From Tetrahymena elliotti 4EA (lineage: Eukaryota > Ciliophora > Oligohymenophorea > Hymenostomatida > Tetrahymenidae): a stretch of DNA of 64,000 nt. Position numbers and translations under genes: made by a program. The first letter of the stretch is position 1. Each line of letters begins with the position of its first letter. Shown in pieces: positions 23,945 to 34,177 of the stretch. The stretch spans positions 376,235-440,234 of the forward strand of contig JH720336.1 in NCBI GenBank assembly GCA_000231825.2, given 5' to 3'. The notes under the pieces were generated by a model. It did not search any database. It saw only the letters and a list, made by a program, of their open reading frames with translations, and was not told where the DNA came from.

Positions 23945-26476
23945 TCAAGAATGATTGAATGAAAAGTTAATTTTTTACACTTTAATACTATTTGAGTTTT
24001 GTTATATATTTTTTTGGGTAATTTATTCACTATTAGATTCTTCAAGATTTTCACTATTACTTCTCATCTCGACACCTTTATTTTCTTGTTAATTATTTTC
24101 CTTTTTTTCTTCTTCTTATTCTTCTTATACTACATCTCGCTAAGTATCCGAGGACCCTAATTTAAATTTGGATTAGTTTTAGAAACTGTTTATTAAGAGT
24201 CTTGATTCAATTCTTGATTTGGGGGTTTCTGGATTCGATGTTAAATTCTGTAGTTTATTCATACTATTAATATTTTTCTGAGTAAGGTCTTAATTTAAAC
24301 ATAAAGTTATATTAAATTAAGAATCTTTGAGATTATCAGGTGATATATCAGTAAAAATGGTTCCTGATATCTTTATAGGGCTAAATGATTAAGTTTAGTA
24401 ATGAGTTTCTGAAGATTATTTATTGATTATACATAAATTCTTTTATTCCTTATCTTATAATTCTTTCTATTTCCTAGCTTCAATATCTTTTTAAGACTAT
24501 GCCTGATTAATTGATAGCTAATCTATCAAATTCTTTTTTATCATATCTAAAAATTGATAGACTTAAAGCTCATAAGTTTCTTTCTTCTTAAACTAAGATA
24601 ATATTTGATCTTTGATAGAGTTGACATGATCTTTTTCAAATTAATCTGTTAGTTATTCCAATTTTCTCTGTGTTAAGAATTCTATCATACCTTTTATTTA
24701 GAAATCCTATCTACATAAAGGGCAACTATCATTTTTTATAACCCAGTCATCTAAGCATTTCTGATGAAAGGTATGGTTGCAAATTGTTTATCTAATCTGT
24801 TCTTAAGAAGAAAATTCTGCCAAGCAAATTGAACATGTCTATTTTGCGTTTATTTAGCTTTCAGTAAGTGATGGCTTTTTAATTTCTTAACTTTTAAATT
24901 GTAAAGATTAATTCTGCTTACTTTCTTTGTCATTTGGTGAGGTATTATTCCTTACTTTTGGCTTTTATTATTATTCAATATCATTTAATTACTCACTTTT
25001 TATTTAGCTTTTAGAATTACTGCAGCTTTCGTTTTATATGTCAATTTTACAAATAATAGATTATGAGGCATTATATTATAATAAAATAACAGGCATAAAT
25101 AGTTCTTATAGGACACGCTTTTTTTCTATAATAAGATTTTTTATCTTATCTTTTTCAGCTTAGCACCCTCCATAATTAAACAAATCTTAAGCCAAAGCCT
25201 GAGTTTACAAATTATTTACAATTATATTTGTGCTTTGATTTAATTATTTTAATTTTTTCTTTAATATTCTTAAAATGACAATTAGCAAACACATTCCTGC
25301 CAATGTGCAAAATAAAATAATAGTTAACTCTACTGGACTTACTGATTTAGATGAGTTCTAATTACTTTAGGAGCTTATATCATTATTGTTCTTACTATTA
25401 TTATTACTACTACTATCATTTTAATTTGTGCCGGGTTGAAATTGAATTTGCACATCAATCAAAGAGTACTAGGGAGTAGACTTATTTTACCTGACTGCTA
25501 ATATCAAAAAGCACTAATTTTAGATGACATATTCAAGTCCAGTATTATTTTTATTTTTTTTGCTAAAATTATTGCATAAATTTTATAAATTTTGTATCTC
25601 CAATGAAGAATTCGACATTGCATATTTAACATCACTTGTTTCATCAGAGGGTAAAATTTGTTAGTTGAAATTAATAAAAATATCAATCATCGCAATTTTA
25701 CTGATTTGTTTGAAGAAAAGAGTTAAAGGATTTTGCTTACTAATTATTGAAATTTGAGTTAAATTTAAATAGAAATATTAAGTTTTTTGTTGGAATACAG
25801 TTATTTAGTTTGAGTCATAATTTTAATTAAATGTTAAAGAATCTGCTGAAAGGCCACAATCAACATTAAAAAAGAAGGGAATGCATTGGCATTAACCAGT
25901 TTTTTAGTTGCATGATCCATTTTAATTATTGCAGTTATTGTGGCAAGGAATCCAATTTGAGAAGTATGTAACCACAACATAATCGATTGGAGATTTCAGT
26001 TATTTAGAAGCAGATAAAAATTCATTTGGGTTATCTAAATAAAATACAGTCAAATAAGCTTTACTATAATTTTTAAAATTGTCATTATTTGTTTTGATAA
26101 CAATCAAATGTTAGTTCACCTATTACTATGTAGAATCAGCATCTTAATATTAGCAGCTATAGGCTCCTGAATTCTAAAATTTAACATCTTATTAAATATC
26201 ATATTTGAAATTCAAACAAGCGATGAATTATGAGTTAGGACTCTATTAAGTTATCAAATCTATATCTATCACTAAGTATCCATTACTCAATAGGATTTAC
26301 TCATTTCTGCTTAAATTTAGCACAAAACTTTAAGTATTATTAACCTGTTATATTTGATTTATTTTATAAAGCTCAAAAACTTGATAATTGTTGGATTAAG
26401 TTTGGTTTTGCTGCTAATTTTGAGCTTATATCTAAATAGCAAAAGCTAAAATAATTAAGTAAAGTAAAAGAGTCAT
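23945..26476 (-). CDS. RING-H2 membrane protein with EGF-like domain, copy A
   Basis: Probable membrane-bound E3 ubiquitin ligase. One exon of 2532 nt, 843 aa, ATG 26476 to TGA 23945-23947. Visible parts are a signal peptide (MTLLLYLIILAFAIQIQA) and a lumenal/extracellular domain with an EGF-like module near residues 173-205 (PCHNNCNNQNGSCNQKTGQC followed by QC and DCG). A transmembrane helix lies near 379-402 (VELTIILFCTLAGMCLLIVI). A cytosolic RING-H2 finger lies near 547-592 (CSICLAEF, CNHTFHQKC, CPLCRQDF) with all eight ligands. The tail of ~250 residues is Gln/Ser/Glu-rich. RING-H2 fingers recruit ubiquitin-conjugating enzymes; the partner sensed outside is unknown. It is a paralog of the gene at 28613, with the same domain spacing. 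Family call is firm, function inferred. Confidence 0.9.
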
Positions 26477-26836
26477 TATTTGTTTGTTTGGCTTTTTTTA
26501 ATTAAAGTTGGTTATTTTTCGATCTAATCAAAAATTTTTTATATTTATTTTTAATTTACTCAATATGTTTATAAATGTAATTCGCGCTTCATATATTATC
26601 ATTTCTAAAATCAAACAAGGAATTTTCAGAACTAACTCTAGGTATTAATAATTATATCAGTAAATTACTTTTTTAATAATCCCACTATCGTTGTAAGTAA
26701 GATAATATAAACTTTATTACCTTTCTTTTGGAGATTCGTTTTCTCATTTTATCTAAAAATAAGATTTCATATTAAATCACCAATCCATTAATCATTTTGG
26801 TTTGTCATTTTTAATATTTTTATTTTTAGGTCATAT

Positions 26837-27000
26837 GACCTGCATGCTTCAGAAAATCTTTTCAAATTCTCAACTAAAAAAATTTAAAAATGACCTGCAT
26901 GCTTCAGAAAATCTTTTCAAATTCTCAACTAAAAAAATTTAAAAAGGACCTGCATGCTGAAGAAAATCTTTTCAAATTCTCAACTAAAAAAATTTAAAAA
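26837..27000. repeat. 55-bp tandem repeat, three copies
   Basis: Unit starts gacctgcatgcttcagaaaa. Copies begin at 26837, 26892 and 26947. Copies one and two are identical; copy three differs by tc to ga, turning cttcag into its reverse complement ctgaag, plus the junction base. It lies about 360 bp upstream of the RING-H2 copy A start and contains the palindrome tgcatgc. Confidence 0.95.
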
Positions 27001-27073
27001 GTATTATTTATTTGAAAAGTTAATCTTTACAGATACCTCAAGTTAGAACATAAATCAGGACATATCGACCTAC

Positions 27074-27250
27074 TCACTAGCTTGCTTTTTTCTTACATAA
27101 TATTAAGAACACTTGCTAAAAGAACGGCTTTACTAAATTCTTAGCCAGTTTTTAATTTAAAAGAATAGGGCAAATTAAAAAAGAAATCAAATTCATATAA
27201 GGGTTAATAGTTTATAGAAAAATTTCAGTTTTTTATCCTTATTCTTACAT
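27074..27250 (-). CDS. Possible 58-aa protein
   Basis: ATG at 27250 and TGA at 27074-27076 bound 59 codons starting MQEQGQKTEIFLQTINPY. A hydrophobic stretch (NLISFLICPILLN) and a basic end follow. A second overlapping minus frame ending at a GT site (EFSKAVLLASVLNIMQEKSK) is also open and protein-like, so which frame, if either, is used is unclear. Nothing is recognised. Listed because its composition differs from the surrounding AT runs. Confidence 0.25.
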
Positions 27251-27659
27251 GAACCACAAGATTTTTTTTTTTTTTTGAAGGAAAAAAAATAAAATTTTCT
27301 TAATTCACGATAAGATTTTTAAATAATCAATTTAAGTTTTTGTTTTTTAAAATAATACATTTGTGTAGAAAGGTAAGAGTAAAAATAATATTATTTCTAA
27401 TTTCAAAATATGAAAGGAGAGTTCTCAAATTAAAAAAGTTTCTTTTTTAACAATCCAATCAATCGTTTGCTAGGTAATTAAATAAAACTTAAATAATTTT
27501 GATTACTAATCAATTAAAAATTGTCCAGTTCCAAAGAATTTTATTTTATCGAAAAGAAGAACAGCTTAAAAATTATGTTGAAAGAATGAAAAAGTTATTT
27601 ATAAAATTTAACCTCTAAATCGCACATTAAAATTGGATTGCTATTGATCTTTTTTAAAT

Positions 27660-28215
27660 TTTCCTTCAGAATTAAAAAGTTGTGAATTTTTTTTGAAATG
27701 AAAATTAAGCCCAAAGGATAAAAAATATTATTTAAAATATTAACAAAAAATAATTTTATCTCAAAAAAATGAAATATTAAAACAAATAATAAGTATTACC
27801 TAAAAGTTATCTTACAATTTTCTTCTAATTAAAAAAAAAAATCATAAAGCTAATTGATAAAATAGATTTGTAAAATATGATTGCCTTAAACTAAATTACT
27901 TCTTAATTTATTTCCTAATATTATTTTTATTGATTTTATTTTCTTGAGAAATAAAAAGCTGTGTATTTTTAGGAGAAAGGAAAAAAAATATTATTAAATA
28001 TAGAAAAAAATGTTAATCTTAAAAACAAAATGTTAAAAATAATAATAAGTATTACCTTCTCTTCAATTTAAGAAAAACTAAAGTAAATCATAAAGGTAAA
28101 TTGAGAGTATGTATAGTTTACAAAATATTTTTGTTTTAAAGTAAATCACTTCTTACTCTATTTCCTAATTTGGATTTTATTTTAATTTTTTTTCTACTGA
28201 TATATCCTTTTTTCA
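27660..28215. repeat. Diverged ~270-bp tandem duplication
   Basis: Blocks recur in order: agaa(t/a)taaaaag(t/c)tgtg at 27667 and 27946, aataagtattacc at 27788 and 28044, acttctta..tatttcctaat at about 27897 and 28147. Between them both copies have AT-rich sequence with matching patches. Noncoding, diverged, probably old. Confidence 0.7.
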
Positions 28216-28612
28216 TTGAAGAAATTTTAGTTTGTATTTTCTTAAAAACAAAATATTTTTGGAATAAAATTATCTTAAAAATAGCATAAAAATTTTAATA
28301 GTTTTTTGGATGAAAATAGTTAATTGATTGAAATAAAAATAAGTTAGAATGTTGAATAAAGTTAGAATAATTAATAAAAATATCTAGATAATGTTCATTA
28401 CTAATAAAATATTGAATTATTGTTAAATAGATAAATTATATCAATAAATTTTTATTTGATAATAATCCTATTATTTTCTATTTATTTTTGTTAATATTAA
28501 TTTTGTTTTAAATACACAATTTCGATTGATTCAGTTCATCTTAATTTATATTTAATTATTATTTTTGTATTTTTCAGTTAGTTGTTTTTTCAGAATAAAA
28601 TTCATTTAAAAA

Positions 28613-31219
28613 TCAGCTGTTGTTTGATGTAAATATTTTTTAATTTCCTGTTTAGTTCTAAAAGCTTGAAAGATTGTCTGCGTTTTCTGAGATATCTTAA
28701 TTTTACTCATATTTTTGCTCTTCTCCTGCATTTGTAATTTAGCTGTGAGGTGAAGAGTCACCTTTAAGTTTAAAATCATTGTAAGTTTTTGAATTTTTAA
28801 GATCAACTCTCTGTTTTAACCCTAATTTCATAATTTAACTTTTGCTTGAGAAATACTTATTGTCCTAAATTGGATGCATCATTTCTTCAGGGATATTTTC
28901 TGATGCTAATTTTTGATCTTATTTTATTTAATCATTTTAGTTTTAGTTGCATAACTATTAGCATAGCATATTTGGACTTAGTTAGCTTGCAGGCAAAACA
29001 GCATATTTTGGAGATATTATTTAATGTTAAGAATACATACTTTAGAATTTACTAACTGGTGAGGTGATAGTTGAAAATTAAGTAGGACTCAAGCAAGTAA
29101 CTTGTTCATAATTTTAGTTGTTCAAAAATGCATTAGAATCTTCTAATTTTGTGTTTTTCTCTACTTTTGAAATTTGATGGCATTCATTTGAGTTTACTTG
29201 CTCATTTATTGGCTGTTTTGGTTACTTCTTGAGATACTCATTATGGTCTCCCTTAAAGAATTTGAAAATACTCAAAAAGTCATCATCATCAAATAGAATT
29301 ATTTATTCTTTTTATGTTAAGAGAATGTCTTCTATTTTGTTCTTATTTTTTATTATAGTCAGCTTTTGTTCTTTAGTCTCAGATTAAATTAGCTTTTCTT
29401 TTGTTAAGTAATCAATCATATCCATAATATCAAAGCTCTATCTGCAAAGAGGACAGTTCTCATTTTTACTGATCCAATCTTTTATGCACTAAATATGAAA
29501 AGTATGACTACATATTGTTTTTTAAACTAGCTCTTATGCTACAAATTCTACTAAGCATATAGAACAGCATTATTTACTTCCATTCATGCTAGAATTCATT
29601 GATAATGATTTATTTATGTTATTCTCCAAATCTTATTGCTGTTAATTATTTTTGATATTATTATTACTATTTTCACATTATTTAGAATTTTCTTAATGAC
29701 TTATTATGCTGATATCTAATTGAGTTCTTTTTTGAGGTTAGAAGGGTACACTTGGCATCAAGTAATTCTATAAAGCGCGCTTCTTTGAAATTATAAGTTT
29801 TTTCTTTTGTTATATTTTTATTTTTTATTGCAAGCTATTCAGTAAGTCTGTGTTAGGAGCTGGCTGTAATTAATTTTAAAAATTACTATCAATCTAATTG
29901 ATTTACTATTAAGCCTGTCTTTGATTAACAATTTTTTGGCACCTTCTGCAAATAGAGCAAAAAATTAAAGTTGCAACCAAAATAAATGCTAAGACAATAA
30001 AAACATAAATAACTATTTCATATGCTTAATATTGCTAAGTAACTTTTATTGAAGTATTATCATTATTATTCTCAGCTTCATTGGATGAAGTGTTATTATT
30101 TTATTGGTTGTCTGTTGAGTTTCTAATAATTTATGTAGAATTAGAAGAGTTAGTACTATTTGCTTAGATGTTTATTGCTACATTCAAAATCATAGAAAGT
30201 TTTGATAATTACTATTATTACAAAGTAACTACAATAAAACATTAATTTGAATTAGGTTTTGTATTGTTATTATTACTAAGACTTTACTAATTTTTTGGAA
30301 ATTTTTAACACAATTAATCAATATCTGTAATATTCATTTAAATGTTTGGCATGACAATCGACATCTAATTTACATTTGCAGATGGTTATTAGTTGATATT
30401 AAACAACATATAAATATTTAAATTAGAAGCACCATAAAGCTTTTTTAGATAAAGTGAGATACTTTTTCCATTTGCTTTTTATATGAAATTGGTCATGTTA
30501 ATTGCAAATGTGTATTGAGATTATGGTTGAATAGTTATATATGTATTATCTTTATCATTTTAAAGATTTAAAGGATTCATATATAAATTACAGTCTGCTC
30601 CTGTGTAGTACTAATTGCAAGCACATTTACCAGTTTTATCATCACATTAGCCATTTAAGCCATTACAACTACTATGGCATGGAATTTTATTGTAATAGTA
30701 AATGTACACATCGTAATTGATTACCTAAGGAATTGGCTTGATAGTATTTGTTTAATTGGCCGATAAGCTTTAGTAGAATACTGTTAGATATACTGTGCTA
30801 TTTATCTAATAAGATGTTTCATTTATATCAATAACAATTAATTATTATGGCAAATTCTATTATTAGGCTACTTAGTCCTAAAAAGTGCAGTTGTATGCTC
30901 CCTGCTGAATAAAAGAATCAAGCTTCAATGGATCTTGATCATAATTTAAACAGGCAATAAACTTTGACTGCTCGTTTAACCTTGATAATATAATTATATC
31001 GATTACAATATATTTCTGGTTGAAGTAGCTATTTAGTAATTGAATTTAATATGTCTGAGCACTTACTTTTTGGCTTACTTGATACAAATAATTAGATGCA
31101 AATATTTAGTATTACTAGGTTGTGTTTGAAGTATTAGTAGAATTTTGCTACTATCCTTCTGAATACTTAATTAAAAGTATCAAAATAAGTAAAAATCCAT
31201 GTTTGAATTTTCTAAGCAT
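28613..31219 (-). CDS. RING-H2 membrane protein with EGF-like domain, copy B
   Basis: Paralog of the gene at 23945. One exon of 2607 nt, 868 aa, ATG 31219 to TGA 28613-28615. It has a signal peptide (MLRKFKHGFLLILILLIKYS) and a Ser/Thr/Asn/Gln-rich ectodomain. An EGF-like module sits near residues 178-208 (PCHSSCNGLNGQC, TGKCACNQYYTGADC). A transmembrane helix lies near 398-422 (EIVIYVFIVLAFILVATLIF). A cytosolic RING-H2 finger lies near 549-592 (CSICLVEF, CSHTFHIQC, CPLCRQSF), complete in zinc ligands. A Gln/Asn/Ser-rich tail follows. Probably a transmembrane E3 ubiquitin ligase; its substrate and ligand are unknown. Domain order and spacing are nearly identical to copy A, which shows a full-gene duplication. 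Confidence 0.9.
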
Positions 31220-32394
31220 TTATTATATGAGCAGTAAAAAGCTTATTTAGTTAGTTCTACTATCTTTTACCTATCTAAAAGTTTATTTTTTTGTTTGATT
31301 TATCCTTGTTTGAGAAGTTGTTAATAATTTAATTAATTATCAATAAATTAATCAATAATTTATCTCTTCTAAAGTTATCTATAATTGTAATAAACTACAG
31401 GTGCGAAAGAAAACCTTATTACTACTAACTCATTTAATAAATAACTTTGGAATAATATATGGTTAACTAATTCATATTCTTACTTTCAAAAAATCTATGT
31501 TTCTTCTTTATAGCATGTTATTATATTCAAACTTACATATTGAAGCAAAGAAAAAACTATCTTAAAAATCTTCACAAAAATTAGCGATGCAATTTCTTAA
31601 AATTTGAAGTTTTAGAGGCTGGTTTTAATTATTAGGAAAAGGGTAGTAGTGAGTGTAAATCATAGATAACTTAATTTATTAAAATTTTACTAACAAAATT
31701 ATCTTACATCATTTTATTTGATAAAATAGTAAATAAATAAATAACTTTTTAATCAAGTCAGCCTGAAGTTTTCTAAATTTTTAAGATTCACAAATAACAA
31801 ATAAAAAAAAATGGATTTTTAATATTTTTTACTCTTTTTAGATTTTTTACGCAAAACGAATAAACAAAAATAAGTAGGGTATTAATTTTTATTTATTTAA
31901 GAAATACTTTTAATGTAATAGTTGATTTAGGAGTATTTCTAAGTTCAAAAAACCTAGAAGGAGCTGGGATCTTTCCCTCCCCCCTCACCCATTTTAATAG
32001 ATTGTTTATAGTTTTATTCAAAATTTTCAAGATGAAAATAAATTGATTTTTCATAAGAGATTAGATTGAAATTTTAAAGAAAATTATTTAAATTTATTCA
32101 AAAATCATTTTTAATGAAAAAAATTATGGTTTGAATGAAGTAAAATATAGTCCCTACAATTTAAAATATTTTTGAAAAGTTAGGAAATGAATGAGTATCT
32201 CTATTTTATTTTAATGACTTAATAGCTACTAGATTTACAAGAGCTACCTTGATATTTTTGAAATACTAGGCATTTTTCTTAACTACTGAATTTCTATGAG
32301 GTAAGAATGATTATTATAAAAATCATAAAATAATCAATTTATTTATTTTAAATTAGAATTAGTAGCACTTCTTAGTTCTAGCTTTACTAACTAG
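31220..32394. other. Intergenic region with a GC-rich spot
   Basis: AT-rich except for 31957-31993, a C-rich run on plus (tccctcccccctcacccatt). No gene is supported. Part of the 3' end (about 32200-32394) could be an extra exon of the next gene. Confidence 0.4.
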
Positions 32395-32782
32395 TCAGGC
32401 AATAAAATAAATATTTAAAATTATTTAATCAATATTACTCAGAAAATCTTTCAAATTTATTGCTGCAATATTGTGATGTTAGCTATTGAAGGTACATTTT
32501 GGTTTGTACCTTAACTCTAATCTTCGAAATTTTTGAAAGATGAGACATGGAGCATTTATTATGGAATTATCTTTGGAGTTGATATCTTTTTATTTTAATA
32601 AATTTACAGCTTTTTTGAGTACATCTTTACTATTAAGTATCAGAATAGTGCTAAAAGCAATGAAAATAAATTAGTTTATTACATATTTAATATATTTAAT
32701 TGAAAAGAAACCTTAAATATTTTTAAAAATCCTTAAATATATTTTTATTGAATGTGAGCATGTTTCCTATTTTTTCTCTCAT
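32395..32782 (-). CDS. Small spliced protein of unknown function (108 aa)
   Basis: Exons 32782-32712 and 32650-32395 join through a 61-nt GT..AG intron into 109 codons. ATG begins MREKIGNMLTFNKNIFKDF; TGA is at 32395-32397. Exon 2 is clearly protein-like, with SKDVLKKAVNLLKQKDINSK, then APCLIFQKFRRLELRYKPKC, then AINLKDFLSNI. The splice phase fits exactly. A second GT/AG pair inside the 3' part (gtaatattg...tgactag) would replace the last codons with another end, so the C-terminus is uncertain. No domain recognised; no signal peptide. The two neighbouring plus and minus genes are more than 1 kb away. Confidence 0.55.
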
Positions 32783-33844
32783 AAAATAATTGCTATTAAT
32801 TTGAATTTTTATTAAAATGATTTGTATTTTTATTTAATTAAAGTCGAAAAAACTCAATAAAATAATAGAATTTTATTATATCAATATGAATGTTTAAAAT
32901 AGTATTTGAATAATTCTTTTAGATTTTTACTTTTTATAATTATTAGATATCAATAAAATTTCAATTACTTTTAGCTGGGTATATATTTTTTTTGTAGAAA
33001 TGTTAAATTTGGATTAGTAGTATTGAATATTTAAAAATTTATTGAAAATCTACTAAAAAAATTTTGAAAAGGCAACCCTCCATAGGGAAATCCCTGGTAG
33101 AGGAAAAGCATTCTTTCCTCCTTCTCTAAAAAAGGCTTGTTTGTAAATTTTCTTATTATTTTGACTAAAGATGAAAAAGTTTTATTAAACTGTGAGCTAT
33201 AAAAGAAAAAAAAATCGAATGAAATTTATGTTAATTTCTTATGTTTTCTTACAAAGTATTATTGAAGTAATCTTTCACTAAACAAATAAAACATAATAGT
33301 TGCCAAAAATTGAAGCAACAATTAACCAAATAGACTAATTAATTATGAAAAAGAAACATAAAAGTCCAATCCAATCAAATCATTTAATTTGAGATTAGTT
33401 ACTGTTTTGGCTATTAACATAAAAACTCTATTCAATTTGAATAAAATTTTCTTTTTTAATCCAAAATAGTTGAATATTTTTTGTAAACATTTTTATAAAT
33501 CTAAATTGCATTGAAAATTTACATATATTTTATTTAAATATTGTAAACTAAAAGTTTTGTTACTTTCTGATTTGCTAACTAAATTATCCACTTCAAAAAA
33601 TTTAGGATTTATCAAAAAATGTATATTTTATGTACTTTTTCTTTTATAATTTCAAATGATAATGTCAATTTTTTTCGATATAGATACATGCTTTGGAAAT
33701 AGTATATGTATTTCTTATTATTACCTATAAATGTCCACTATATATTTCTTTTATTAAAGTTTTGGTTAGGCCTTAAATTATGACAAAAACAAAAATTATA
33801 AATTAATTTAAACAAAAAATTTTATAATACAGAACTATAAAATC
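32783..33844. other. Intergenic region with a GC-rich spot
   Basis: Mostly AT-rich. A GC-richer segment at 33068-33135 contains ccctcc, agggaaatccct and ctttcctccttctc. The minus strand there can be read as a short Phe/Pro/Gly-rich peptide (MLFLYQGFPYGGLPFQNFF), unsupported. Confidence 0.4.
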
Positions 33845-34177
33845 ATGAAATTAGTTGTATTCACTGCTTTACTTTCAGTTTTACTTGTCTCCTCAACTGT
33901 CTATCTTATTATGGACTAAGGTAAAACTGAATTGATGAATTTGCCAGGTAAGTCTGAACATAATGAATGTTTGAATGTTTTCGTTTAGACTGCTAAATGG
34001 GAAGTATATGCTAAAAATCTTTGTTCGAAACCTAAATAATTCACCATACGCTTTTAGGCAGCTCCTGGAGGACCTACAATAACTAATTTAACCAAATGCC
34101 TTTACCAATACTAGCAAGAGTTGACTAAATCCGAACCTGACATGCCATTATTAAGTTATACTGAAGAAGATTGTTGA
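33845..34177 (+). CDS. Small secreted protein with four cysteines
   Basis: One exon of 333 nt encodes 110 aa, ATG 33845 to TGA 34175-34177. A typical signal peptide (MKLVVFTALLSVLLVSSTVY) is followed by ~85 residues with Cys at 42, 60, 85 and, as the last residue, 110. This pattern suggests two disulphides in the secretory path. The mature part contains a Gly/Pro turn (FQAAPGGPTITNL) and an acidic end (SYTEED). Codon use is richer in G/C than the flanks, as in expressed ciliate genes. No family recognised. It stands alone, with over 1 kb of AT-rich DNA on each side. Candidates include a secreted granule, cyst-wall or mating-related peptide; none is shown by the sequence. Confidence 0.75.

Larger units (their letters stand above)
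26477..28612. other. Region upstream of RING-H2 copy A with repeats
   Basis: Contains three 55-bp tandem repeats, a possible 58-codon minus-strand ORF and a diverged ~270-bp duplication, listed separately. Otherwise AT-rich with no gene. Confidence 0.5.
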
